12,482 bases of DNA from Pseudomonadota bacterium (GCA_023412745.1 JAEZBZ010000223.1:1-12482), one strand, 5' to 3'; positions 1 to 7,320 are shown, numbered from the stretch's first letter. Numbers and translations are program-made. Notes: generated by a model not told the origin, from the sequence alone.

Positions 1-592
1 ACCGGCGGAACTCCAGCAGGCGCGCAACGTAGCGCGCGAAGATATCGACTTCGAGGTTGACGATTTGGCCCGCCGTTTTGACGCCCCAGGTCGTCACCGT
101 CAAGGTGTGCGGGATGATGTTGACGCCAAAGCGGTTACCGGCGACTTCATTCACCGTCAGCGATGTGCCGTCGAGGGCAACCGACCCCTTGGGCGCGATG
201 TAGAGCGCCAGATGCTCAGGCGCTTCCAGCGTAAAACGCTGGCTTTCGCCATCGGGGCGGATCTCCACGATGCGGGCCGTGCCGTCGACGTGTCCCGATA
301 CGATATGGCCGCCCAGTTCGTCGCCCGCGGTCAGCGAGCGCTCGAGGTTGATGCGGGCCCCCGGCCACCAGCCGTCCAGCGTCGTTTTGGAGCGCGTTTC
401 GTTCGACACATCCACGTCGAACACGCTGCCCTGCCCGTCCGGCTTGACCGAAGTGACCGTCAAGCAGCAGCCGTCGCAGGCGATCGACGCGCCAATCGCG
501 ATCGAGGATGCCACATAGGAGGAGCGTATCGAGAACCGCCCGCCGTCGCGCGCGGCGACTTCGCCGATATCGGTGATGATCCCAGTAAACAT
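1..592 (-). CDS. ribE: Riboflavin synthase, alpha subunit (C-terminal end cut by window edge)
   Basis: Converts two molecules of 6,7-dimethyl-8-ribityllumazine to riboflavin plus 5-amino-6-ribitylaminouracil, the last step of riboflavin synthesis, in the cytoplasm. The reading frame starts with the family hallmark MFTGII at ATG 592 and stays open for 197 residues to the edge. Both halves of the internally duplicated lumazine-binding fold are visible: the first has CLTV near residue 43, and the second begins around residue 95 with GGHIVSGHVDG and continues with SLTVN (144-148) and IPHTL (160-164). The end, VNLEVDIFARYVARLLEF, is what normally sits close to the C-terminus, so only a few residues should be missing given a usual length near 200. 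It lies 43 bases downstream of ribD on the same strand and is probably co-transcribed. The symbol is also written ribC in some species. Confidence 0.96.
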   Translation of the reverse strand, partial: MFTGIITDIGEVAARDGGRFSIRSSYVASSIAIGASIACDGCCLTVTSVKPDGQGSVFDVDVSNETRSKTTLDGWWPGARINLERSLTAGDELGGHIVSGHVDGTARIVEIRPDGESQRFTLEAPEHLALYIAPKGSVALDGTSLTVNEVAGNRFGVNIIPHTLTVTTWGVKTAGQIVNLEVDIFARYVARLLEFRR

Positions 593-635
593 GGTCGGTG
601 CGTTGCTCTTTAGTGATCGCGGAAGCGCTGCCGGG

Positions 636-1784
636 TCACAGATGCCGGCTGCGGCGTCGGAACGTCATCATAACATCATCGCCGACCTTGCGCTGCGCTA
701 TCGGCGCCAGATCGAGGTTCGGCAACAGGTCTCCAGGGTAAAGCGATTGCTCGTTTTTGTCCGCGCCGCCGGCACGGAACACGACGATTTCATCGACGAA
801 GCCGGATTGGGCGAACGCGCGCCAGATCGATGGCCCGCCTTCCACCAGCAGCCGCGTTACACCGCGCGCCACCAGCACCTCGAGAACGGCCGGCAGCCAC
901 AGCGCGCCATCGACCACCCGAACCTCGGCGACCTCGCAGCCATGCGCGGCCAGCGCATCGCGCCGTTCAGCATCGCCGCCCATGCCACACAGCACAAGTA
1001 CGGACACCTCGCGGGCTGTGCGCACCAGCTTGCAATCGAGCGGCACATCGAGATCGCGCGCCAGCACTACGCGCAGCGGCGATTGATCGGACAGCCCAGG
1101 CAGGCGGCAGGTCAGTTCGGGATCGTCATCGATCACCGTGCGGCGGCCAACCAGGATGGCGTCGGCCTGAGCCCGCAGCAGATGCCCGCGCGCCCGCGCC
1201 TGTGGGCCGGTCACCCACAGCGGCTGCCCCTCGACCCCGCGCGGCACCTTGCCGTCGGCGTCCAGCGCCAGCTTGAGCTGTACGAACGGCCGCCGCTCGC
1301 TGACGCGCAGGATGTGCCCCCGCGTCACCCAATCGGCTTCCTCGCTCCTGATGCCACGTGTGACGGCGATGCCAGCCGCTCGCATGCGATCGACGCCGCG
1401 GCCAGAGACGCGCGCGTCCGGATCCTCGATGCCGACCACGACCCGCGCGATGCCGGCCGCAATCAGCGCTTCCGAGCATGGCGATGTCTTGCCGTGATGC
1501 GAGCAGGGTTCGAGCGTCACGTAGGCGGTGGCGCCGGCAGCCCGCGAACCGGCCCGGCGCAATGCCTCGGTTTCGGCATGCGGCCTGCCACCCGGCTGGG
1601 TCCAGCCGCGCCCCACGATTTCGCCGCTCGAAGGATCGACGATGACAGTACCGACCGCCGGATTGGGCGCGGCATTGCCGAGTCCACGTCGCGCCAACAT
1701 CAGCGCAATGTCCATATAGCGCGCATCCGTCGCCGCCTGGGCGCTGTCCGCTGAGCTATTCGACGCTGCTGGGGACATTGGCAT
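636..1784 (-). CDS. ribD: Bifunctional diaminohydroxyphosphoribosylaminopyrimidine deaminase / 5-amino-6-(5-phosphoribosylamino)uracil reductase
   Basis: Catalyses the deamination and the NADPH-dependent reduction steps early in riboflavin synthesis. The N-terminal zinc deaminase domain spans about residues 20-165, with NPAVG (41-45), zinc ligand and proton-shuttling glutamate in HAE (69-71), and zinc cysteines C94 and C103 in the PC-x(8)-PC segment. The C-terminal reductase domain follows (about 167-380), with LKLALDADGK, WVTG, ILVGRRTVIDDDP and the NADPH-site segment LVEGGPSI (313-320). At 382 residues it is normal length. The start is uncertain: ATG 1784 and ATG 1778 are both plausible with weak ribosome binding sites, and an in-frame TTG at 1811 gives a longer version. 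All overlap the end of nrdR, which suggests translational coupling. Residues 1-20 are low-complexity and not conserved. Confidence 0.95.
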   Translation of the reverse strand: MPMSPAASNSSADSAQAATDARYMDIALMLARRGLGNAAPNPAVGTVIVDPSSGEIVGRGWTQPGGRPHAETEALRRAGSRAAGATAYVTLEPCSHHGKTSPCSEALIAAGIARVVVGIEDPDARVSGRGVDRMRAAGIAVTRGIRSEEADWVTRGHILRVSERRPFVQLKLALDADGKVPRGVEGQPLWVTGPQARARGHLLRAQADAILVGRRTVIDDDPELTCRLPGLSDQSPLRVVLARDLDVPLDCKLVRTAREVSVLVLCGMGGDAERRDALAAHGCEVAEVRVVDGALWLPAVLEVLVARGVTRLLVEGGPSIWRAFAQSGFVDEIVVFRAGGADKNEQSLYPGDLLPNLDLAPIAQRKVGDDVMMTFRRRSRHL

Positions 1785-2250
1785 TCCGGCTGGCGCCGTT
1801 GCCTTTGGCAATCTCGGTCAGCACTTCCTGAAAATCGGCGGCCTCACGGAAATCGCGATAAACCGAAGCAAAACGCACATAGGCTACGGGATCGAGGCCG
1901 CGCAAAGCTTCGATCACGAGTTCACCGATCGCCGACGAATTGATCTCTGGCTCTCCGGTGCTTTCCAACTGCCGGACGATGCCCGACACCATCTGTTCGA
2001 TGCGTTCGCCGTCAACGGGGCGCTTGCGCAGCGCGATCTCGACCGAACGCATCAGCTTGTCGCGCTCGAACGGCACTTTGCGTCCCGAACGTTTGACGAC
2101 GATGATTTCGCGAAGTTGCACACGCTCGAACGTGGTGAAGCGGCCGCCACAAACCGGGCAAACGCGACGCCGGCGAATGGCAGCGCTTTCCTCGGTCGGA
2201 CGGCTGTCTTTGACCTGCGTTTCCTCGCTGCCGCAGAAGGGGCAACGCAT
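1756..2250 (-). CDS. nrdR: Transcriptional repressor NrdR
   Basis: ATP/dATP-sensing zinc-ribbon repressor that binds NrdR boxes ahead of ribonucleotide reductase genes. The 164-residue product starts MRCPFCGS. The zinc ribbon uses C3, C6, C31 and C34 (CPFC and CPVC), and the ATP-cone domain occupies about residues 49-139, including VVKRSGRKVPFERDKL and VAYVRFASVYRDF. The tail after residue 150 is variable in the family. ATG 2250 was chosen because it matches the conserved N-terminus and has a GGAG site 8 bases upstream; an in-frame GTG at 2307 would add 19 residues that do not belong to the family. It lies between glyA and ribD, a neighbourhood common in alphaproteobacteria. Ribonucleotide reductase genes are not in the window, so its targets are elsewhere. 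Confidence 0.97.
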   Translation of the reverse strand: MRCPFCGSEETQVKDSRPTEESAAIRRRRVCPVCGGRFTTFERVQLREIIVVKRSGRKVPFERDKLMRSVEIALRKRPVDGERIEQMVSGIVRQLESTGEPEINSSAIGELVIEALRGLDPVAYVRFASVYRDFREAADFQEVLTEIAKGNGASRNANVPSSVE

Positions 2251-2258
2251 GGCGTAAT

Positions 2259-2262
2259 CTCC
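2259..2262 (-). promoter_or_regulatory. Ribosome binding site of nrdR
   Basis: GGAG on the minus strand ends 8 bases before ATG 2250. It decides between this start and the longer in-frame GTG start at 2307. Confidence 0.7.
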
Positions 2263-2383
2263 ATCGAAAAGCGCGAGAAGCGGGCACGGAAACAATCCGG
2301 CGCCCACTCACTTACCCTAAAGGCTCAAAGCCCGAGATGCGAGCCCATCGGCACGCGTCCCCCCCGTCAGATTGGCCGCAGCC

Positions 2384-3685
2384 TCAGTAGATCGGGAAAC
2401 GCTGGCACAAAGCGGTCGCTTCGTCCTTGATGCGCGCTTCCACGGCTTCGTTGCCGGCCTCGCCATTCTTGGCCAGACCGTCGAGAACTTCAGCGATCAT
2501 GCGGCCGACCTCACGGAACTCGGCAACGCCGAAGCCGCGCGTTGTGCCAGCGGGCGAACCCAGCCGCACGCCAGAGGTCACCGCCGGCTTCTCCGGATCG
2601 AAGGGTACGCCGTTCTTGTTGCAGGTGATGTGCGCGCGACCCAGCGCCTTCTCGGAGATGTTGCCGGTCAACTTCTTGGGCCGCAGATCGACCAGGATCA
2701 GGTGCGTATCGGTACCGCCCGACACGAGGTCGAAACCTGCCGTGTTCAGCACTTCGCCCAGCGCCTTGCAGTTCTCGACCACCGCCTTGGCGTAGGTCTT
2801 GAATTCCGGCCGCAGTGCCTCGCCGAATGCCACCGCCTTGGCGGCGATGATGTGCATCAGCGGACCGCCCTGGATGCCCGGGAAGATCGCCGAGTTGATT
2901 TTCTTGGCGATTTCGGCGTCGTTGGTCAGGATCATGCCGCCGCGCGGACCGCGCAGGGTCTTATGCGTCGTCGTGGTCACGACATGCGCGTACGGGATCG
3001 GCGAAGGATGCGCGCCGCCGGCGACGAGACCGGCGAAGTGGGCCATGTCCACCATCAGGTACGCACCCACCTCATCGGCAATCGCGCGGAACGCCGCGAA
3101 ATCGATGTGGCGCGGATAGGCCGAACCACCAGCGATGATCAGACGCGGCTTGTGCTCGCGGGCGAGGCTGCGCACCTCGCCCATGTCGATGCGGTGATCC
3201 TGGCGGCGAACCATGTAGGAAATCGCGTTGAACCACTTGCCCGACTGGTTCACCGGCGAGCCGTGGGTGAGATGGCCACCGGCCGCCAGCGACAGGCCGA
3301 GCACCGTATCGCCGGGCTTCGTCAGCGCCATCATGACGCCCTGGTTGGCCTGGCTGCCGGAGTTCGGCTGCACGTTGGCAAAGCCGCAATTGAACAGCTT
3401 CTTGGCGCGCTCGATCGCCAGTTCCTCGGCGATATCGACATACTGGCAGCCACCGTAGTAGCGCCGGCCGGGATAACCTTCAGCGTATTTGTTGGTCAGG
3501 ACAGAGCCTGCCGCTTCGAGCACAGCGTTGGATACGATGTTCTCGGATGCGATGAGCTCGATCTCGTCGCGCTGGCGACCGAGTTCGGCAGCCACCGCGC
3601 CGTACAGCTCAGGATCGCGATCGGCAAGAGATTGCTTGAAAAAGTCCACCGTTGCGCCCCCGCGCGTGGCGTTCGCGTCGCTCAT
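2384..3685 (-). CDS. glyA: Serine hydroxymethyltransferase
   Basis: PLP enzyme that interconverts serine plus tetrahydrofolate with glycine plus 5,10-methylenetetrahydrofolate in the cytoplasm. The 433-residue product has the full family signature: ELIASEN (43-49), LTNKYAEGYPGRRYYGG (63-79), NVQPNSGSQAN (104-114), MVDMAHFAGLVA (211-222) and the PLP lysine K242 in TTTTHKTLRGPRGG. ATG 3685 was chosen for its GAGGA site 5 bases upstream; the frame is open for 24 more codons upstream but without family similarity. It follows hemA by 153 bases on the same strand. Since ALA synthase consumes glycine, the placement makes sense as substrate supply, although the gap is large enough for glyA to have its own promoter. 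A TATGAT hexamer on the minus strand (plus 3714-3719) could be a -10 element, but I see no good -35. Confidence 0.97.
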   Translation of the reverse strand: MSDANATRGGATVDFFKQSLADRDPELYGAVAAELGRQRDEIELIASENIVSNAVLEAAGSVLTNKYAEGYPGRRYYGGCQYVDIAEELAIERAKKLFNCGFANVQPNSGSQANQGVMMALTKPGDTVLGLSLAAGGHLTHGSPVNQSGKWFNAISYMVRRQDHRIDMGEVRSLAREHKPRLIIAGGSAYPRHIDFAAFRAIADEVGAYLMVDMAHFAGLVAGGAHPSPIPYAHVVTTTTHKTLRGPRGGMILTNDAEIAKKINSAIFPGIQGGPLMHIIAAKAVAFGEALRPEFKTYAKAVVENCKALGEVLNTAGFDLVSGGTDTHLILVDLRPKKLTGNISEKALGRAHITCNKNGVPFDPEKPAVTSGVRLGSPAGTTRGFGVAEFREVGRMIAEVLDGLAKNGEAGNEAVEARIKDEATALCQRFPIY

Positions 3686-3690
3686 GATCG

Positions 3691-3695
3691 TCCTC
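3691..3695 (-). promoter_or_regulatory. Ribosome binding site of glyA
   Basis: GAGGA on the minus strand, 5 bases before ATG 3685. It supports the 433-residue form over the longer open frame. Confidence 0.7.
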
Positions 3696-3838
3696 GTTCC
3701 GGCAGCTGCAGGGATCATAAAGGACTGAAGCCCCGCCCCTAGACACCGCGGCTGCATAACACGGCCCCACGCGCGCCAACAACCTCGGCGACGCTGCCCG
3801 GCGACGGCATGGCGCAGGGACTGGTGTTCGGCGTGCGC

Positions 3839-5068
3839 CTACTCGGCGGCGACCTTGGCCGGACCGTCGGTCAGACCGTGCTCGCGCCAAAGCACAGACA
3901 GCGAACTCACCAGATGCGCGATCTCGGCATCCGAATGTTGCGGCGTCGGGGTCAGGCGCAGGCGCTCCGTACCGCGCGGCACGGTCGGGAAGTTGATGGG
4001 TTGCACATAAATGCCGAACCGATCGAGCAGGGCATCCGTGATGCGCTTGCACAGCACCGGATCGCCGACCATCACCGGCACGATGTGGCTCGGGTTGTCC
4101 ATCACCGGCAGCCCGGCGGCAGCCAGACGCTGCTTCACGGCGCCGGCGCGCTCCTGATGGCGGGCGCGTTCGGCCGAACTAACCTTGAGATAGCGGACGC
4201 TAGCCAGCGCACCAGCGACGACGGCCGGGGCCAGCGAGGTCGTGAAAATGAAACCCGGCGCATAGGTGCGGATCGCGTCGCAGCAATCGCGGCTGGCGGC
4301 GATGTAGCCGCCCATGACACCGAAGCCCTTGGCCAAAGTGCCGTTGATGATGTCGACGCGCGCCAAAACACCGTCGCGCTCGGCAATGCCGCCGCCATGC
4401 GGACCGTACATTCCTACCGCATGCACTTCGTCCAGATACGTCAGCGCACCGTACTTTTCGGCGAGGTCGCAGATCGCGGCGATCGGAGCAATCGTGCCAT
4501 CCATCGAATAGACGGATTCGAAGGCGATGATCTTCGGCCGGTCGCGCTCGAACGACGCCAGATGCGCTTCGAGATCGGCGAGATCGTTATGCCGCCAGAT
4601 GCGCTTTTCGCCGCCGCCGTGGCGGATGCCTTGGATCATGGACGCGTGGTTTTTCTCGTCCGAGAAGATCACCACACCCGGCAGCAGACGCACCAGTGTC
4701 GACAGCGTCGCGTCGTTGGCGATATAGGCCGAAGTGAACAGAAGCGCGGCTTCCTTGCCGTGCAGGCTGGCGATTTCTTCTTCCAACTCAACGTGATAGT
4801 GGGTCGTGCCGGAGATGTTCCGGGTACCGCCCGAGCCGGCGCCGGTGCGATCCAGCGCATCGTGCATGGCGGCCAGAACGCCCGCATTCTGCCCCATACC
4901 AAGATAATCGTTCGAGCACCACACGGTGATCGGCCTGCCCGCGCCTTCGCTGAAGTGCTCAGCGGAAGGAAACGCGCCGCAGGTTCGCCTCAGATCAGCA
5001 AACACGCGATACCGGCCCTCAGCCCGCACCGCTGCCAACGCGCTATGGAATTGCTTTGCGTAATCCAC
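3839..5068 (-). CDS. hemA: 5-aminolevulinate synthase (C4/Shemin pathway)
   Basis: Condenses glycine with succinyl-CoA to 5-aminolevulinate, the first committed step of heme, bacteriochlorophyll and cobalamin synthesis in alphaproteobacteria. The product is 409 residues, close to the roughly 400 of bacterial ALA synthases. Signature segments are RAEGRYRVFADL (15-26), WCSNDYLGMG (50-59), GSGGTRNISGTTHYH (78-92), the cofactor-site DEVHAVGMYGP (213-223) and the PLP lysine K247 in NGTLAKGFG. The start is GTG 5068: it gives the family N-terminus (V/M-DYxxxF) and has GGGGAAGG 6 bases upstream. A GTG at 5122 would add 18 unconserved residues. An FNR-type box (5262-5275) and a candidate sigma-70 promoter (5152-5180) lie upstream, so oxygen-dependent control is likely. 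Related AKB-synthase family members (BioF, Kbl) are ruled out by the near full-length ALAS signature. Confidence 0.97.
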   Translation of the reverse strand: MDYAKQFHSALAAVRAEGRYRVFADLRRTCGAFPSAEHFSEGAGRPITVWCSNDYLGMGQNAGVLAAMHDALDRTGAGSGGTRNISGTTHYHVELEEEIASLHGKEAALLFTSAYIANDATLSTLVRLLPGVVIFSDEKNHASMIQGIRHGGGEKRIWRHNDLADLEAHLASFERDRPKIIAFESVYSMDGTIAPIAAICDLAEKYGALTYLDEVHAVGMYGPHGGGIAERDGVLARVDIINGTLAKGFGVMGGYIAASRDCCDAIRTYAPGFIFTTSLAPAVVAGALASVRYLKVSSAERARHQERAGAVKQRLAAAGLPVMDNPSHIVPVMVGDPVLCKRITDALLDRFGIYVQPINFPTVPRGTERLRLTPTPQHSDAEIAHLVSSLSVLWREHGLTDGPAKVAAE

Positions 5069-5074
5069 CGAAGG

Positions 5075-5082
5075 CCTTCCCC
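5075..5082 (-). promoter_or_regulatory. Ribosome binding site selecting the GTG start of hemA
   Basis: GGGGAAGG on the minus strand, with a 6-base gap to GTG 5068. The upstream GTG at 5122 has no comparable site, so this sets the N-terminus. Confidence 0.65.
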
Positions 5083-5151
5083 GCACTGGTGAGCAGCGTT
5101 TGCTCTCATGCTGTCCCGGCACCCATCAAGCGTGATGTCGCGATCGAGTGT

Positions 5152-5180
5152 TTATAACCAGGGCCAGCGCGGCAGGACAA
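5152..5180 (-). promoter_or_regulatory. Candidate sigma-70 promoter of hemA
   Basis: On the minus strand, TTGTCC (plus 5175-5180) and TTATAA (plus 5152-5157) are separated by exactly 17 bases. Transcription would start near 5145 and leave a 5' leader of roughly 75 bases before GTG 5068. The AT-rich -10 stands out in this GC-rich gap. The -35 is only a partial match, so this is a prediction. Confidence 0.45.
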
Positions 5181-5261
5181 TGCCCCAAGAACCGTTCTAA
5201 ACACACCGCGACGATGCGCCCTGCCGGTGACGGTCATGCCCGAGGCAACGCCGGGAGCGCC

Positions 5262-5275
5262 TTGATTGAGGTCAA
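5262..5275. promoter_or_regulatory. FNR/FixK (FnrL-type) binding site upstream of hemA
   Basis: TTGAT-TGAG-GTCAA matches the FNR-family consensus TTGAT-N4-ATCAA at 9 of 10 defined positions. It sits in the 250-base gap between ldtP and hemA, about 200 bases upstream of the hemA start and roughly 120 bases upstream of the candidate hemA transcription start. Regulation of hemA by FnrL or FixK is known in Rhodobacter and Bradyrhizobium. The distance would suit an upstream (class I-like) position, or a second promoter that I cannot identify. Confidence 0.65.
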
Positions 5276-5318
5276 GCGGCGACGCTTTGGCTCAGGGTTG
5301 ACGGTGGCGGTCCGGCAC

Positions 5319-6617
5319 TCAGTAGCGCGCCGCAGTCTCCCCAAGACCATCGCGCTGGTAGATATCGCGGCGGAACTGCACCACGCCATCCTCCGTCGCC
5401 CAGGCGGTGATGTAGGCGAAGTACAGCGCTGTCGGACGCCGCAGCTGCACGTCCTGGCGTTCGCCCGACGTCTTCATCGCCTCGATGCGGGCGACATTCC
5501 AGCCGCCGTTGTCTTCCAGTAGCCAGACCGCGAGTTGCTCGATGCCTTGCACACGCACACAGCCGGAGGTTGCGGCGCGGAAATTGCGCCCGAACAACCC
5601 GTCCGACGGCGTATCGTGCATGTAGACGGCATGGCTGTTGTGGAAATTGATCTTGAGGAAGCCCAACGGGTTATCCTTGCCCGGCTGCTGCCTGAAGACG
5701 AGATTGCGGGCGCCGCCGGCAGACCAATTGATCGTGTTGGGATCGAGCTTACGGCCGTCGCTGCTGTAGGCATCGATGCCGTACTGGACCAGAACGCTCT
5801 CGTTCTTGCGCGCCATGTCCTGCCCCTTGGGGATCAGATCCTTCTCGATCACCGTCGGCGGCAGCGTCCACACTGGATTGAAGTTCACCTCGTGGATCGA
5901 GGAACGCAGCAACGGAGTCTGGCGGTCGAGCTTGCCGACGACGCCGGAATGCCGCGAGACGACGCGGTCATTCTCGACCGCCTCGATCTGGGCGGAGGGA
6001 ACGTTGACCAGCACATAACGCTTGCCCGCCGTACGGGCCAGTTCGCTCACCCGGCTGAGGTTCGTGCGCAACTGCTGCAGCCGCGTCTGGGCCGGAACGT
6101 TGAGTGCCGCGATAGTGCGCTTGTCGACGACGCCCGTCGGCGTCAGGCCATTCGACGCCTGAAACCGCTTCACGGCGCGCTCGACATGATAGTCGTAAGC
6201 ACTGGGATTGCCGGTTGCCTCGCGCAGCTCGCCCGATAGCTGCAGGCGCTGGCGAAGAATAGCGACGCCGCGATGCATCAGGCCAACCTGCATCGCCATG
6301 TCCGGCACCGGATCCCAGCCGCCGCTGGCGACAATGTCCTCATAGCGTTTGATCGCGGCCTTCATCGGTTGGATGTTGGCGCGCGAGATCGTCGGGTAGC
6401 CGCGTGGCGGGTTGGCTTCCCATTCGCGCACGAACGACCGATCATAGGCGGACGATGAGGCGCTGCTCCAGTTCTGCGATCCGAATGGATTCCAGGGGTT
6501 GCCATCGGACGCTGCGGCGGGCCCCAGCAAGACCACCATGCCCACAGTCGCGGTCAGGGCCGCAATTCCGGACGATGCTACGCTGAATCGACCCCTCATC
6601 CGCAAAAACCGGCACAC
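5319..6617 (-). CDS. ldtP: Periplasmic L,D-transpeptidase with peptidoglycan-binding domain (LdtP-like)
   Basis: Cell-wall enzyme expected to form L,D peptide cross-links or attach proteins to peptidoglycan. In the 432-residue product, residues 1-36 form a Sec signal peptide (CRFLRMRGR, a hydrophobic stretch, then PAAA-SDG). A PG_binding_1 domain lies at about 141-190 (VERAVKRFQASNGLTPTGVVDKRTIAALN). The YkuD catalytic domain runs from about 200 to 370, with H334 in YMHDTPSDG and S351, C353 and R355 in the nucleophile motif SGCVRV. GTG 6617 was chosen because AAAGGAG lies 8 bases upstream; ATG 6599 has no good site and would leave a shorter signal peptide. The MarR-type regulator encoded immediately upstream on the same strand resembles LdtR, which activates such a gene in Liberibacter and Sinorhizobium; the symbol is by that analogy. 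Confidence 0.93.
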   Translation of the reverse strand: MCRFLRMRGRFSVASSGIAALTATVGMVVLLGPAAASDGNPWNPFGSQNWSSASSSAYDRSFVREWEANPPRGYPTISRANIQPMKAAIKRYEDIVASGGWDPVPDMAMQVGLMHRGVAILRQRLQLSGELREATGNPSAYDYHVERAVKRFQASNGLTPTGVVDKRTIAALNVPAQTRLQQLRTNLSRVSELARTAGKRYVLVNVPSAQIEAVENDRVVSRHSGVVGKLDRQTPLLRSSIHEVNFNPVWTLPPTVIEKDLIPKGQDMARKNESVLVQYGIDAYSSDGRKLDPNTINWSAGGARNLVFRQQPGKDNPLGFLKINFHNSHAVYMHDTPSDGLFGRNFRAATSGCVRVQGIEQLAVWLLEDNGGWNVARIEAMKTSGERQDVQLRRPTALYFAYITAWATEDGVVQFRRDIYQRDGLGETAARY

Positions 6618-6625
6618 GTCGGCTA

Positions 6626-6632
6626 CTCCTTT
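6626..6632 (-). promoter_or_regulatory. Ribosome binding site selecting the GTG start of the L,D-transpeptidase
   Basis: AAAGGAG on the minus strand, 8 bases before GTG 6617. It is the strongest Shine-Dalgarno match near the N-terminus and favours GTG 6617 over ATG 6599. Confidence 0.7.
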
Positions 6633-6691
6633 ACTGACACAGGCGCACATCCGCTCAATCGGCGGCGCGCCATGCGCGCGGTCCACAACCG

Positions 6692-6725
6692 CAGCGTTTA
6701 CTAAGCCGCATCAGCGTTAACGAAA
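6692..6725. promoter_or_regulatory. Imperfect direct repeat upstream of the L,D-transpeptidase, candidate regulator site
   Basis: CAGCGTTTACTAAG (6692-6705) and CAGCGTTAACGAAA (6712-6725) match at 11 of 14 positions. They start 20 bases apart, close to two helical turns, and so present the same DNA face. They are in the 196-base gap between the regulator and ldtP, about 75-110 bases upstream of GTG 6617. LdtR is the obvious candidate to bind, but this is inferred from position and repeat geometry only. Confidence 0.35.
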
Positions 6726-6813
6726 CCTAAGCGCGCGCCTCATCGCGACATCGCCACCGCCCCGGAATGCCGGCCCGCGCGGAAGATTGCGACGACGCTC
6801 TCGCGATTGTGAT

Positions 6814-7320
6814 CTAGAGGCGAAAGCGGATCTGATCCGTCCAGAAACGTTCCAGCCGCGACAGGCAGCGGTTGAGCGCCTCCAGATCGCCGGCCGCGAC
6901 CTCGCCAACAGTCTCCAGCGAGCGGAGCTGGCGCAGATAGAGCTTGCCGACGACATCGCACGCTTCGCGACCCTTGTCGGTCAGGCTGACGCGCACCGAG
7001 CGCCGGTCGCTATCCTGGCGCTTGTAGTCGATGTAGCCCTTCTCAACGAGCTTCTTGAGATTGTAGGACACGTTCGAGCCGAGGTAGTAGCCACGCGACT
7101 TGAGCTCGCCGGCGGTCAGTTCTTCGTCCCCGAGATTGTGCAGGAGAAGCGCCTGAACAGCGTTGATTTCGGCACCGCCTTTGCGGTCGAATTCGTCCTT
7201 GATCACGTCGAGCAGCAGGCGGTGCAGCCGCTCGATCATACGCAAGGCTTCCAGATACTCGCTCCGCAGCTCCTCACTTGTCGGCAGCACGGTGCGCGTC
7301 GGCTCAAATGTCATCGTCAT
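6814..7320 (-). CDS. ldtR: MarR-family transcriptional regulator, LdtR-like
   Basis: Winged-helix DNA-binding protein of 168 residues. A long N-terminal helix (SEELRSEYLEALRMIERLHRLLLDVIKDEFDR, 15-46) should form the dimer interface. The wHTH region follows: INAVQALLLHNLGDEELTAGEL (52-73), a recognition helix around SRGYYLGSNVSYNLKKLVEKGYI (75-97), and the wing DSDRRSVRVSLTDKG (103-117), which includes the DxRxxxxxLTxKG signature of MarR proteins. The GYYLGSNVSYNLKKLV segment is what I associate with LdtR of Liberibacter and Sinorhizobium, a MarR-family activator of an L,D-transpeptidase gene, and such a gene is directly downstream here. ATG 7320 has AGGGA 6 bases upstream; ATG 7314 is an alternative. 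Orthology rests on recalled similarity plus gene order. Confidence 0.88.
   Translation of the reverse strand: MTMTFEPTRTVLPTSEELRSEYLEALRMIERLHRLLLDVIKDEFDRKGGAEINAVQALLLHNLGDEELTAGELKSRGYYLGSNVSYNLKKLVEKGYIDYKRQDSDRRSVRVSLTDKGREACDVVGKLYLRQLRSLETVGEVAAGDLEALNRCLSRLERFWTDQIRFRL

Noticed and set aside
573..1754. 393-codon plus-strand open frame opposite ribD
   Set aside because: It is the antisense of a complete ribD with all family motifs. Its translation is Arg/His/Ala-rich without recognisable domains, as expected for a GC-rich antisense frame.
2322..2345. Possible hairpin GGCTC...GAGCC in the glyA-nrdR gap as a terminator
   Set aside because: The stem is only 5 bp with a 14-base loop, and only three T residues follow on the minus strand. 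This is too weak to call, and glyA-nrdR may be co-transcribed.
2251..2383. Search for an NrdR box or other operator upstream of nrdR
   Set aside because: No sequence resembling the paired NrdR-box consensus was seen in this gap.
2372..3742. 456-codon plus-strand open frame opposite glyA
   Set aside because: It mirrors glyA almost exactly. The translation has no recognisable motif, and glyA on the other strand is unambiguous.
3809..5092. 427-codon plus-strand open frame opposite hemA
   Set aside because: Antisense frame of hemA with low-complexity His/Arg/Gly/Ala content. The sense strand carries the ALA synthase signature and PLP lysine.
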